A program made the translations under genes and the position numbers. DNA of 64,000 bases from Zerene cesonia (lineage: Eukaryota; Arthropoda; Insecta; Lepidoptera; Pieridae), in the NCBI RefSeq assembly GCF_012273895.1, contig NC_052110.1:5704001-5768000 (forward strand), given 5' to 3'. Position 1 is the stretch's first letter, and the number at the start of each line of letters is the position of its first letter. Below are positions 45,101-49,054 of this stretch, piece after piece. The notes beneath the pieces are model-generated. The model was given only the letters and a program-made list of their open reading frames with translations, had not been told where the DNA came from and did not search any database.

Positions 45101-46017
45101 CTAAATAAACATACATGGTATGAGCATGTTTTTGACAATTACCACAAATAAAAACGTTTCCTTTAAGTAATAAAAGAAGTTATATAAAACTTACCAGCTG
45201 ATCCGTTGACGTAAAACTCGAAAGCTGCAAGGGGTCCATCTACTGAAGAGCATCTGGTATCTCGGTAATCCACTAATATTTTCCAGCCAGGTAATGGTCC
45301 ATCTTCTTTAGTCAACGCTGGTATGGCCATTTCTACTATCGGTAGCACTTTGGCCAACGAAAACATATCCCCTGGATCAGCAGGCAATAGAACACCCAAT
45401 TTCACAATTTTCTCATGAAATTGATGCATTTCTGGTCTCAGGTTGAAGTTAGTTTCTTTCACACAGAATGGCTTTGATGCCAAATCGTGAGGAAATCCAA
45501 CAGCGCATGACATATCGTAGGTATGTTTTTTAAGTCCGATAGCATCAGGACCTATTGTCATATTCGAATAATAATCCTTCAGTTTGTATTTATTGGAACT
45601 AACGTATTTATTAAGCGTATCGTCGTTTTGTACATCCTTGGTAACTTTGTTAGCATTCCGTAGTTTGATGGCGATCAAATCATTTCCATTGAAATTGTTT
45701 TTAAATTTGTTGGTATGCACACTACCATTAATACTAACATCACACACTGTTATTACATTTACTACACACACATAGAAGACGAGGAATGATAACAACACTG
45801 ATACTTTTAAGTTTCTTATGCCTTTTTGGGTCGTTTTAATCTCGAATGTTTGAGCACTGTCCACACGTTCGCCGACCATGATCTCATGTTTGTCACAATC
45901 ACACAGGCTCTCTCGTCTTCTCCTAAAATTCGCCGGATTCGCGCACAATTTCTTCCCACTTCTAAACGTTTCCACAAAATATGACTGGAGAATCGTTTTC
46001 ACGATCTCCTCTGTCAT
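2058..46017 (-). CDS. Receptor-type guanylate cyclase (Gyc32E / natriuretic-peptide-receptor-like), 13 exons, 3' end outside window
   Basis: Single-pass membrane receptor that would convert GTP to cGMP when an extracellular ligand binds. The join is complement(2058..2216, 2869..3028, 6702..7028, 7402..7525, 12156..12237, 13695..13833, 17889..17980, 20286..20484, 21778..21925, 24259..24373, 35170..35377, 44781..44974, 45195..46017): 2770 coding nt, 923 codons plus 1 nt. All twelve junctions keep frame with GT donors and AG acceptors. Domain order: N-terminal region 1-204 with a hydrophobic stretch near 72-92; ANF-receptor ligand-binding domain about 205-625; one membrane helix about 641-665; juxtamembrane and kinase-homology region 668 onward. 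The pseudokinase keeps VAIKK (Lys about 739) and DFG (about 850-852), but the HRD loop reads HGALKSSN, so the catalytic Asp is absent, as is usual in this family. The dimerisation helix and cyclase domain are not in the window. The ligand is unknown. The closest match from memory is the insect Gyc32E type; the exact paralogue is uncertain. Confidence 0.93.
2217..2868. other. Intron 12
   Basis: 652 nt; nearly half is a full-length SINE (2518-2824) in the orientation opposite to the gene, ending 45 nt from the exon 12 donor. Confidence 0.85.
2518..2824 (+). mobile_element. tRNA-derived SINE, family 2
   Basis: Starts GCAGTGGTGGCTCAGTGG (box A), box B-like GGGGTTCGGGACCGG, body with ATCACCACTGCTTAAA and CTTGGCCAGCCTGGTGG, and ends CATATATGGGCTGATGAT. 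It lies antisense inside intron 12 of the cyclase gene. Confidence 0.88.
2869..3028 (-). CDS. Exon 12: kinase-homology domain C-lobe (aa 818-870)
   Basis: Acceptor TTTTAG, donor GTAAGT. Reads GMHYLHGTDIRSHGALKSSN, then VLKITDFGLNALRV. The catalytic loop HRDLKPxN is replaced by HGALKSSN, so phosphotransfer is not expected, while DFG is kept. This is the usual pattern for receptor-cyclase pseudokinase domains. Leaves phase 1. Confidence 0.96.
3848..3940. repeat. Unclassified GC-rich repeat, copy 1
   Basis: GGTCCCGGCCGGCTCTGTCG GTACACAGGG ... GCACACATACGTACAT; a second copy is at 37243-37330. Confidence 0.6.
4787..4968 (-). mobile_element. RTE-like 3' tail scrap
   Basis: TAGCTGATCCGGCAAACGC ... 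CATGAGAATCGGTCCAGCCG ... AATTTTATATATTAG; degenerate, similar in layout to 17445-17602 and 51356-51605. Confidence 0.5.
5784..5981 (+). mobile_element. Helitron-like element, family A
   Basis: About 200 bp from ACTACTAATATTATAAAGGC to GGGGCGCAGCTAG|T. TC-type start, CTAG|T end and no target duplication fit non-autonomous Helitrons (Lep1-like). The family name is inference. Confidence 0.7.
6702..7028 (-). CDS. Exon 11: kinase-homology domain N-lobe (aa 709-817)
   Basis: Acceptor TTTCTAG; starts TAYSDEAISL. Contains GCRVAIKKVDKQ (Lys about 739, the ATP-site lysine position), LLLELKKMKDLEHDHLARFF, GACVDPPHCCILTEYCPKGS and LQDILENDTIKLDW. These follow the receptor-cyclase kinase-homology order: VA-K, E-K-M--L-H-N-, EYC-KGSL-D-L. 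It ends ...LMHDIVR at GTGAGG. An identical GTGAGG 6 nt upstream is an alternative donor, but the longer form gives the canonical DIVRGMHYLH junction. Confidence 0.96.
7029..7401. other. Intron 10
   Basis: 373 nt of non-repetitive AT-rich sequence, apart from a short SINE-like scrap near 7098-7140 (CGCTAGTATCACCGCCCGTG). Nothing else recognised. Confidence 0.75.
7402..7525 (-). CDS. Exon 10: juxtamembrane segment and start of kinase-homology domain (aa 667-708)
   Basis: Acceptor TTTTCAG, donor GTGAGT. The split codon AG|A gives Arg, then HYKLEAEIAMMTWRVSWSDV, the conserved Y-KLE-E---M-W-V-W-D- juxtamembrane block that links the membrane helix to the kinase-homology domain. It ends ...RRYSSG in phase 0. 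Confidence 0.94.
8443..8519 (+). repeat. 77-bp direct repeat, left gap flank
   Basis: Starts TGCTACGTGAGAGAAGG and ends CAGCCTGTGGAACGA; identical to 9520-9596. Likely one genomic locus represented twice by the assembly. Confidence 0.95.
8520..9519. other. Assembly gap, exactly 1000 N
   Basis: A round-number gap of undetermined true size. Its two flanks (8443-8519 and 9520-9596) are an identical 77-bp sequence, so the gap probably joins overlapping contig ends. Apparent ORFs running through the Ns are artefacts. Confidence 0.97.
9520..9596 (+). repeat. 77-bp direct repeat, right gap flank
   Basis: Identical to 8443-8519 over all 77 bases, starting at the first base after the Ns. Confidence 0.95.
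9621..9692 (+). mobile_element. Family B scrap beside the assembly gap
   Basis: AAATTTCACTGTTAGGTAGC CCATTTATTGATGAAGG matches the middle of family B; the ends are missing. Confidence 0.5.
9940..9968 (+). repeat. (GT)n microsatellite
   Basis: About 14 uninterrupted GT units, followed by GAGTGT. Confidence 0.95.
12156..12237 (-). CDS. Exon 9: transmembrane helix (aa 640-666)
   Basis: Acceptor TTATTTCAG, donor GTAAGT. Translation LPVYAILSIVLSSVVVILAI, then LSMFIYR: about 24 consecutive hydrophobic residues followed by basic residues, the single membrane-spanning helix expected at this point of a receptor cyclase. Phase 1 in, phase 2 out; both agree with neighbouring exons. Confidence 0.92.
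12298..12600 (-). mobile_element. tRNA-derived SINE, family 2
   Basis: Minus-strand copy from ATCATCAGCCCACATG to CCGCCCCACCACTGCC. It lies 60 nt upstream of the exon 9 acceptor in gene-sense orientation. Confidence 0.87.
12725..12905. mobile_element. Snapback retroposon, copy b
   Basis: Contains both arms (TTTTTAACGGATTTTAAACG and TTAAATCCGTTAAAAAG) and the central CCGACGTTTCGATCACTTTA. It is flanked by a near-perfect 11-bp repeat (TATTTAGAACA at 12713-12723, TATTTAGAAAA at 12906-12916). Confidence 0.82.
13440..13641 (+). mobile_element. SINE family 2, degenerate and internally deleted
   Basis: Retains TCTCAGTGGTTAAGAC, GACATGTGACATCTG, CAGCGTGGTGG and a GACGATGA end, with deletions in the tRNA-like head and the middle. 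Confidence 0.75.
13695..13833 (-). CDS. Exon 8: membrane-proximal extracellular region (aa 594-639)
   Basis: Acceptor CCAACAG, donor GTAAGT. Translation starts VVATYIAANSSLQFVENRPI, then HWAGGRTTPPPDTPRCGFDG and SLCPDN. The W-GG---PPPD-P-CGFDG--C signature is the conserved disulphide-containing segment just outside the membrane in receptor cyclases. Local GC content is clearly higher than in the surrounding introns. Ends in phase 1. Confidence 0.95.
14263..14381. mobile_element. Snapback retroposon, copy c, with 13-bp target duplication
   Basis: Short copy ending CGCGTTTAAAATCCGTTAAA...TTTAATTTCT. It is flanked by the perfect repeat TACGTAATACATT at 14250-14262 and 14382-14394. Confidence 0.85.
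14811..14955 (+). mobile_element. Helitron-like family B with internal deletion
   Basis: TCTACACTAATATTATAACG start and GGCGGGCCGCTAG end; the CTCAGGAACTACTGG part is missing. Confidence 0.7.
16037..16200 (+). mobile_element. SINE family 3, degenerate
   Basis: Purine-rich middle (AGGAAGGGTGAGGAAAAGG), CCCCACTCACCGTACGAAGC and a broken 3' end; no coding capacity. Confidence 0.55.
16460..16553 (+). mobile_element. Helitron-like family A, 5'-truncated
   Basis: Second half of the element (AGCTGGATGACTGGAATAAT ... ACTTACGCGGGTGAAACCG); the terminal CTAG is lost. Confidence 0.65.
16796..16963 (-). mobile_element. LINE 3' tail repeat
   Basis: Plus strand: AGACCAAATTCGAGGGATGG ... CAGTCGAATTGGTAACG ... 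CCAAGTCGC. Related copies at 34862-35043, 53262-53411, 56637-56810, 62270-62426 and 63706-63838. Confidence 0.6.
17267..17378. mobile_element. Snapback retroposon family, half element (copy d)
   Basis: Antisense single arm: GAATTAAAAACTTTTTAACG ... CCGACGTTTCGAACACTTTA ... GAGCGTGGTCACGGGGAA. No flanking duplication recognised. Confidence 0.8.
17445..17602 (-). mobile_element. RTE-like 3' tail scrap
   Basis: TGCACGCCCCGGCTCCGCCC ... AAAATCGGTTGAGTAG ... CATCGCGGACAAACAACG. Confidence 0.55.
17889..17980 (-). CDS. Exon 7: ligand-binding domain (aa 563-593)
   Basis: Acceptor TTACCAG; split codon G|GA gives Gly, then ITGEVIINENGDRVASYSLL, the family's G-TG-V-I--NGDR-A-Y-LLDM motif. It ends ...TTSEFE at donor GTTAGT, phase 0. 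A Helitron-like element begins just 16 nt upstream of the acceptor AG. Confidence 0.95.
18000..18157 (+). mobile_element. Helitron-like element, family B, next to exon 7 acceptor
   Basis: A|TCTATACTTATAGCATAC ... AGCTGAAGAGTTTGTTTG ... TAGATAGCCCATTTATTGGG ... CGGACCGTTAG|T. Its 5' end is 16 nt beyond the CAG acceptor of exon 7, so the branch-point region lies inside or next to the element. Confidence 0.7.
18160..18549 (-). mobile_element. 3' UTR and tail of the truncated LINE
   Basis: Continues downstream of the ORF2 fragment. It contains, in minus-strand sense, a GAGATCGCTGCCTTAGCGAT segment and GGTGCACAATAAAGTG near the end, followed by a TTTG/TTGTTTG-type tail (18160-18187 on the plus strand as repeated AAAC). 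This gives a complete 3' end for the insertion. Confidence 0.7.
18550..19172 (-). pseudogene. Non-LTR retrotransposon ORF2 fragment, C-terminal end of reverse transcriptase region
   Basis: Open in one frame for about 207 codons, from just after a TAA (about 19173) to a stop near 18548. Motifs include LGIWIDTCLTWNRQINEV, KKVFAAASSIRRLR, LLLPIIDYADVCYPD, LERLQNFCIRFVFGLRK and RAIRLWNDLPLDIREAQSLL. This is the region after the catalytic core in Jockey/CR1-like LINE ORF2 proteins (L-Q----R-I-GL, WN-LP--IR---S---FK--L). The catalytic YADD-type core and the endonuclease are missing, so it is 5'-truncated and cannot move on its own. The surviving stretch has no stop or frameshift, which suggests a fairly recent insertion. 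Confidence 0.85.
19178..19455. mobile_element. Nested or joined Helitron/RTE scraps
   Basis: 19178-19290 is the 5' half of a family A-like element (ACTAATATTATAAACGCGAA). 19294-19455 reads as the 3' end of a related element in reverse (ACTAGCTGCCCGGCCTGGC ... AAATCGGTCGAGTAGTTTT). The two are joined without a spacer. Confidence 0.55.
20286..20484 (-). CDS. Exon 6: ligand-binding domain (aa 497-562)
   Basis: Acceptor CATCTCAG; translation VKDLAATKYNYTFGKGEVV, then FVAAFYDAVLLYAFALNDTL and GAAVIRNMWNRTFQ. These match the highly conserved F--AF-DAVLLYA-ALN-T block and the MWNRTF-G motif. The donor GTCTGT is non-optimal but keeps phase 1 into exon 7. NxT glycosylation sites are visible in NYTF, NDTL and NRTF. 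Confidence 0.95.
21338..21407 (+). mobile_element. SINE family 1 scrap
   Basis: Box B region GTCCTGAGTTTGATACCCGG and a short piece of the body; 5' and 3' parts are missing. Confidence 0.6.
21541..21765 (-). mobile_element. tRNA-derived SINE, family 1, beside exon 5
   Basis: Gene-sense copy. Its head begins 12 nt after exon 5. The first bases are partly duplicated: GACTGCCTCCTTGGTACA is followed by GACCGCCTTCTTGGTGCA before the A-box remainder, suggesting two nested heads. Confidence 0.85.
21778..21925 (-). CDS. Exon 5: ligand-binding domain (aa 447-496)
   Basis: Found from the gap between exons 4 and 6. The acceptor TTTATAG gives split codon AA|C (Asn), then LASASSKEPWKVEGDTDERN and ARRAYSAVLTVT. 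PW----DT-ERN--AR-AY-A-LTVT is typical of receptor cyclases at this point. It ends ...EFSDK at donor GTATTA, phase 0, which joins exon 6 exactly. The donor is weaker than its neighbours (GTATTA), and a SINE head begins 12 nt beyond the exon. Confidence 0.93.
22316..22440 (-). mobile_element. SINE family 3 head, reverse orientation
   Basis: On the minus strand it reads from GGTGGTTCGCCTGATGGTAA through AGCGATCACCACC, the same head as at 50195-50290. Confidence 0.55.
23885..23946. repeat. 62-bp fold-back (28-bp arms, 6-bp loop)
   Basis: Left arm GTTACATAGCCCATTTATTG... to GAAGGC, loop TTTATA, right arm its reverse complement with one mismatch. The arm sequence is the middle of Helitron-like family B, so this is two inverted copies of the same fragment. 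Confidence 0.9.
24014..24220 (-). mobile_element. tRNA-derived SINE, family 1, beside exon 4
   Basis: Full copy in gene-sense orientation; its head starts 38 nt after the exon 4 donor end. Box B (GGTTCAATTCCCGG) and the family body are intact. Confidence 0.88.
24259..24373 (-). CDS. Exon 4: ligand-binding domain (aa 409-446)
   Basis: Acceptor TTACAG at 24374-24376; donor GTAAGT at 24253-24258. The split codon A|TC gives Ile, then VVVCASPNTVREIMLAADDL and GEYVFFNIELFS, which match the second lobe of ANF-receptor domains (V-C----VR-IM--A---, YVFF-I--F). Ends in phase 2. An open frame in another phase overlaps this exon and is not the coding one. A tRNA-type SINE lies 38 nt past the donor. Confidence 0.93.
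25100..25408 (+). mobile_element. tRNA-derived SINE, family 2, with (GAT)n tail
   Basis: Full-length copy very close to the one at 2518: GCAGTGGTGGCTCAGTGGTG head, GGGGTTCGAGACCGG box B, ending in a run of six to seven GAT units. Confidence 0.9.
25606..25773 (+). mobile_element. SINE family 3 fragment
   Basis: Body with GGCTCCCCCAATCACGAAAC, TTCTGTGGGGATGTGGTACC and a CCCAATTCGTGCCTAAGCG end, also found at 31511-31583 and 36465-36752. Confidence 0.7.
26099..26258 (+). mobile_element. Helitron-like element, family B
   Basis: A|TCTATACTGATATTATAAAG ... GCCGGGGCGGATCGCTAG|T; complete. Confidence 0.72.
28405..28530 (-). mobile_element. RTE-like 3' tail scrap
   Basis: GATCTGCCCCGGCTTCACCC ... 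CTCTCCATAGGAACC ... CGAGCCGTTTTCAAG; a related scrap is at 39600-39720. Confidence 0.5.
29003..29224 (+). pseudogene. RTE-like LINE ORF2 C-terminal scrap
   Basis: Translation in one frame gives AHKAAELKRNWAGHVCRISE, then ELWAKITTTWIP, one in-frame TGA at 29156-29158, and SHNRKMWTEGREIFCQAVRK. The K--WAGH--R---E-WA---T-W-P pattern with a later R--W---GE-F-Q is the C-terminal tail of RTE/BovB-type ORF2 proteins. Only about 70 codons remain; it is inactive. Confidence 0.7.
30833..31036 (+). mobile_element. Helitron-like element, family A, complete
   Basis: A|TCCTACTACTTAATATTATA ... GGAGCGCAGCTAG|T; both termini are intact. Confidence 0.75.
31511..31583 (+). mobile_element. SINE family 3, 3' end
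   Basis: TCTGTGGGGGCGTGGTACG to TTCGTGCTGAAGCGTGCTCA, matching the ends of the copies at 25606 and 36465. Confidence 0.7.
32449..32469 (+). repeat. (CT)n microsatellite
   Basis: About ten CT units ending CTCTCGAC. Confidence 0.9.
33068..33710 (+). mobile_element. Repeat with internal AT microsatellite and hairpin end
   Basis: Starts near GGGGCAATTCTTG, then (AT)n, then GATTTTCATGAAATTTAGTA, GGGGGTTTCGGGGGCGATAA, ATCGATCTAGCTAGGAATC, and ends near CGAGCAAAGCTTGGTCATCC, a short hairpin. The layout suggests a non-autonomous Helitron-type or similar element; classification is uncertain. Confidence 0.5.
33092..33128 (+). repeat. (AT)n microsatellite
   Basis: About 18 TA units inside the repeat at 33068-33710. 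Confidence 0.95.
34862..35043 (-). mobile_element. LINE 3' tail repeat
   Basis: Plus strand: CTAGACCAAATTTTATAGGG ... GAGCTATGAGGTAACAAACA ... TTCGAAGTCGGTTAAC. It lies 126 nt from the donor of exon 3. Confidence 0.65.
35170..35377 (-). CDS. Exon 3: ligand-binding domain (aa 340-408)
   Basis: Acceptor TTTCAG at 35378-35380, donor GTGAGT at 35164-35169. Translation begins EFKWRKIGMLYHNH, the family's F-W-K-G-LY block at the hinge between lobes, and runs to ...LQALSLASR, leaving phase 1. A snapback retroposon begins 18 nt upstream of the exon, in what was the polypyrimidine tract (see 35395-35497). Confidence 0.92.
35395..35497. mobile_element. Snapback retroposon, copy e, in the exon 3 acceptor region
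   Basis: Starts TAGTATTTTCTTGTG and ends GTTTTTAATTTCT. It is flanked by the perfect 14-bp direct repeat AAACAAGGAGATCA (35381-35394 and 35498-35511). In gene sense that repeat reads TGATCTCCTTGTTT and sits directly before the CAG acceptor of exon 3, so the insertion duplicated the polypyrimidine tract. Confidence 0.88.
36465..36752 (+). mobile_element. SINE family 3, longest copy
   Basis: Contains a head with GGTGGGTGACCTGGAATATG and GTAAGCGACCATCGCCGCC, a purine-rich middle, and the common end CAAATCGTGCCGAAGCGCGC. Scraps of its head occur near 985-1170, 20095-20165, 39525-39570 and 50195-50290. Confidence 0.65.
36775..36794 (+). repeat. (AGTAT)n short tandem repeat
   Basis: TATAGTATAGTATAGTATAT, four units. 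Confidence 0.85.
36878..37040 (+). mobile_element. Helitron-like family A with internal deletion
   Basis: A|TCCTACTAATATTATAAATG start and GGGGCGCAGCTAG|T end; about 35 bp of the usual GTGTGTTTGTTGCTCTTTC part is missing. Confidence 0.72.
37243..37330. repeat. Unclassified GC-rich repeat, copy 2
   Basis: GGTCTCGGTCGGATCTGTCA GTACACAGGG ... GCACACATGCGCATGTAT; matches 3848-3940 with about 20% differences by eye. Confidence 0.6.
39102..39291 (+). mobile_element. Helitron-like element, family A
   Basis: A|TCCTACTAATAGTATAAATG to GGGGCGCAGCTAG|T. Confidence 0.75.
40325..40503. mobile_element. Snapback retroposon, copy f (clearest inverted structure)
   Basis: The left part (40325 to about 40390) is the inverted end of the unit; the right part (about 40396-40503) is the sense unit GTCTCCCCGTGACCACGCTC ... 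CGAAACGTCGG ... AATTTCT. Flanked by the perfect 13-bp repeat AAAAATCATTCAT (40312-40324, 40504-40516). Confidence 0.88.
40597..40800 (-). mobile_element. Helitron-like element, family A
   Basis: Minus-strand copy; plus strand reads A|CTAGCTGCGCCCCGCGG ... TTATAATATTAATAGGA|T. Confidence 0.75.
40865..41050 (-). mobile_element. RTE-like 3' tail scrap with an inserted palindrome
   Basis: CCCGGGGTGTTCTCCACATA ... GTTCCCACGGGA ... TTCAATACGGTTTAACCG. Between the GGGA and the later AAACTATCCTATGTC it carries an extra GATC-rich palindromic piece (40917-40955) that the 52500 copy lacks. Confidence 0.5.
41615..41814 (-). mobile_element. Helitron-like element, family A
   Basis: Plus strand reads A|CTAGCTGTGCCCCGCGG ... 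TATAATATTAGTAGGA|T. Confidence 0.75.
43493..43691 (+). mobile_element. Helitron-like element, family A
   Basis: A|TCCTACTAATATTATAAATG ... GGGGCGTAGCTAG|T, complete. Confidence 0.75.
44781..44974 (-). CDS. Exon 2: ligand-binding domain (aa 275-339)
   Basis: The acceptor is TTTTCAG at 44975-44977. The split codon G|AT gives Asp, and the frame continues AFIGPGCEYVIAPVARYAG, the classic receptor-cyclase motif (F-GPGC-Y---PV-R-A--W). It continues with WRIPVITAGAQAEAF and ends ...RKIFE at donor GTAAAT, phase 0. It is separated from exon 1 by a short 220-nt intron, the shortest in the gene. Confidence 0.93.
45195..46017 (-). CDS. Exon 1: N-terminal region and start of ligand-binding domain (aa 1-274)
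   Basis: Starts at the ATG at 46017-46015. An in-frame TAA lies 15 nt upstream (46032-46030), so this is the first ATG of the open frame. It ends at a strong donor (GTAAGT) after ...VNGSA, phase 1. Residues 1-71 are hydrophilic with an RRRR patch near 32-35. Residues 72-92 are hydrophobic (VSVLLSFLVFYVCVVNVI) and could act as a signal peptide core or signal anchor. Residues 93-204 are Asn/Lys-rich with NxS/T sites at 97 and 152. The ANF-receptor fold starts near 205 (IVKLGVLLPADPGDMFSLAK). Starting at Met47 would leave a 25-residue n-region and give a more ordinary, if long, signal peptide. The 204 residues before the domain are longer than I expect for this family. Confidence 0.88.
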
Positions 46018-46029
46018 TTTACGAGAAAT

Positions 46030-46068
46030 TTATCTCATTTTTATGGTTAATATTATTTCGGGCGTCAT
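46030..46068 (-). promoter_or_regulatory. Possible upstream ORF before the cyclase start
   Basis: In the same frame as the main ORF, an ATG at 46068 opens a 12-codon ORF (MTPEIILTIKMR) ending at TAA 46032-46030. A second ATG at 46038 gives Met-Arg-stop. The stop is 12 nt before the main ATG. An acceptor-like CAAACAG precedes 46068, so the 5' UTR may begin there after an upstream intron. Whether this is transcribed is not known. Confidence 0.35.
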
Positions 46069-46309
46069 CTGTTTGAAAGATAAAGTTTAAAATTTTTAGG
46101 GAATATAAACGTAAGAGCGGTGGTCGTAAAAAGTTCGCTTTATTAATTAGATTTTGAATCCACACATAATTGTGTTGTGATAAAATGAATTTCGTTTTTA
46201 TATTTCTAATGTAAACCTACTTATCTACCTTAAAAATACACTCAGATATTATATTCAGGTCCTTTCAACAAATATTAATATTATTTATTATTATACGGTG
46301 ATATAAAAG

Positions 46310-46368
46310 GTGACCCTCATAGGAAGCCCAAGTCCCTGGGGGAACATATATGGGCTGATGATGATGAT
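46310..46368 (+). mobile_element. SINE family 2, 3' end only
   Basis: GACCCTCATAGGAAGCCC through CATATATGGGCTGATGATGA, the terminal 60 bp of the family with a short GAT run. Confidence 0.75.
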
Positions 46369-46926
46369 ATTTAAAAGGTATGTTCAATTACTATAAAATA
46401 TACATGCATGCAAATTGCGGCAGATCGCTATTTACAGTTAGTCTAAAAAGAGTTAATTAAATTATTTCAAAGAACATTCGGTATTACAGCAAAATCAAAC
46501 ATATTTTATGTGAGGTCGATATTGCGATCCTTTAAAGCGTGCAATTCGTTAGAGTATCGTCTGAACAACGTATCTTAATAACATCATAATTTTGAAAATA
46601 ACCTGTTTATTTAATATCGCGCCAATTCTAATCAAACGAATAAAATTAATAAGGTACTTCATTTTCAATTTATATTGCGGTAGCGTACGTAAATAACTTT
46701 ACGATAAGTTAAAAATACTCTTAAAATAAGTTCGGGTCAAGTAAAAGTTTGACATTCAGTCTAAAAATAACACTGTAACTTGATTGAAAGTGTTTCAAAT
46801 TGATTGATTGAAAGTGGTAATGTTGAAATGAGATTTGCTGCGAGCGAAAATAATTTCACGCAATAAAACTTGCGAATATATGCTACCTTCCAGTTACAAT
46901 AATATACTTTTTCTGTAAATGTTTTA

Positions 46927-47104
46927 AGTATTTTCTTGTGTTTGATTTTACGCGAGTATTATACATTTAGAAATTAAAAACTTTTTAATGGATTTTAAGC
47001 GCGAAGGGTTGATAATATAATGAATAAATCGCGAAGAACTTCGAAGGGTTGATAATATAATGAATAAATCGCGTTTAAAATCCGTTAAAAAGCTTTTAAT
47101 TTCT
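46927..47104. mobile_element. Snapback retroposon, copy g, with internal tandem
   Basis: Both arms are present. A 35-40-bp piece (GAAGGGTTGATAATATAATG ... AAATCGCG) is repeated in tandem at 47003-47072. The flanks show only a weak duplication (AAATG-TTT--AG). Confidence 0.8.
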
Positions 47105-47753
47105 AAATGATTTCAGTAGATTTTTGGGGCCTTTACCCAAGAGTAAAACCCTATTACTAAGACTATGCTGTCCGTCCGATATGTCTGTTTTTCCCTTCGT
47201 CTGTAACCGGCATGTAGCTCATGAAGGGTTAGTTAGTCAGTGTTCTATCAAATAGCAACTAAAACAACACGATACTGTCCCGAAAATTGGATAATTAGTA
47301 AGAATTTTCAATAATGTATCCTTATATTAGTTTAATTGTAGCTTAATTGCATTTTTTGCAGAAATTAAAAATACAGTTAAATTATTCACCGCCCCCTTTT
47401 TTGTAGTCGGTTGTAAAGCCATAATTTAACATAAAAATAATGGAGAAAAAATATCGGTAATTTATTGAAATAACGTGAAATAACTACGGAACATGACTTT
47501 TCGATTATCCTATGCTTTTCAAATCTAAATATCTTTTTATGTAGGTTTCTGAAGACAAATTTACTTTGACAAAGTTACTCAGCGACTAGCACCGAATATT
47601 TCAAGATATTTTCCACGTACACACGCCCTGTTTTTTCTCAACTAATTTAGTGCATCCAAGTCTGATATTGTTCTGTATTTATGCCAGTATAGCCTGTGGT
47701 GAAAGTATCACGCGCATCAAAAATTTATAAATATACAAGTATTTATCACTCTA

Positions 47754-47953
47754 CTAGCTGCGCCCCGCGGTTTCATCCGCGTAAGTCCGTATCATGTAGG
47801 AATATCGGGATAAAAGTTGCCTATATGTTATTCCAGTTGTTCAGATATCTACGTACCAAGTTTCATTGCAATCGGCTTTGCAGTTTTTGCGTGAAAGAGC
47901 AACAAACACACACACATCCTTACAAAACTTTCGCATTTATAATATTAGTAGGA
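47754..47953 (-). mobile_element. Helitron-like element, family A
   Basis: Complete minus-strand copy with CTAG at 47754 and the TC end at 47953. Confidence 0.75.
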
Positions 47954-48394
47954 TTGTTTGCATATGACATATTTATACAATTTCAATAATGTATGGAAAT
48001 TTGACGGATGTTTTTACGGTAAGTACCTACTCAATATCTACAAGTCGATTATACCCCAACAAAAAATATTACCTACCCTAGCCATGTTGATTTATTGTTT
48101 TTTATTTAACTTCCAAGGAAATATGCGCTTGTGTATGTATGATTGGAAATCGTGATGTATTTTGTTCTACAAATACTGCCTTTGTGCAAAAAAAAAACGG
48201 TCAAGTGCGAGTCGGACTTGGGATAGTATGGGTTTCTTAAAAAAAATGCAAATAAAAATGGTCGCTGATTCAATTTATAACGGTTGCTTGAGCCCGATTT
48301 TTAATTATTTGGGGTTATAGCGGCAACGGAAACACACGATCTGTGAAAATTTCATAAGATGCAGATTTGACCATCACAACCTAATTATAGATCA

Positions 48395-48594
48395 CTAGCT
48401 GCGCCCCGCGGTTTCACCCGCGTAAGTCCGTATCCCGTAGGAATATGGGGATAAAAAGTTGCTTATATGTTATTCCACTTGTCCAGCTATCTACGTAACA
48501 AATTCATTGCAATCGGTTCAGTAGTTTTTGCGTGAAAGAGTAACAAATAACACATACCCCTACAAACTTTCGCATTTATAATATTATAGTAGGA
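48395..48594 (-). mobile_element. Helitron-like element, family A
   Basis: Complete minus-strand copy; only about 440 bp from the one at 47754. The space between includes a different widespread repeat (near 48200-48365, GGTCAAGTGCGAGTCGGACT). Confidence 0.75.
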
Positions 48595-49054
48595 TTATAT
48601 TGTACAGTATTTATATTTCTTCATTAATGCACTTTCGTATCGTGGTCATATTCACACACCAAAAGACACACATTTCTCACCGAACAAGATCAAACTGTTT
48701 GATTTAAGTGCATATAAATCAAACTAAACGCTAAATAACACAGCAGGTTAAACAAATGCTCGGATAAAGATAACCAGTCGCAAATCATTGCCGAAACCCG
48801 TTCTAAAAATACACACTATCAGAATGTTAGGTTATTTTTAGACTAACGGCTAAGTCACGGCCATGCGAACGAACGAGACCTGTCTCAGAAAACCAGTTTT
48901 GGTACTTTTCGTGTGATAAGGCTCGAGTTTTTTACTTCCCTGTACTTGATAATTGAAGGTAGTGACCACTGCGGACCGCTTCGCCGCGATCAATGACAGT
49001 CGTTTGGTATTGCAGATGATTTCGAGAGTTTTTGCGTATGGTAAAAAAATATCG

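Noticed and set aside
45584..46090. Plus-strand ORFs opposite exon 1
   Set aside because: Antisense shadows of the cyclase first exon with no protein-family signal.
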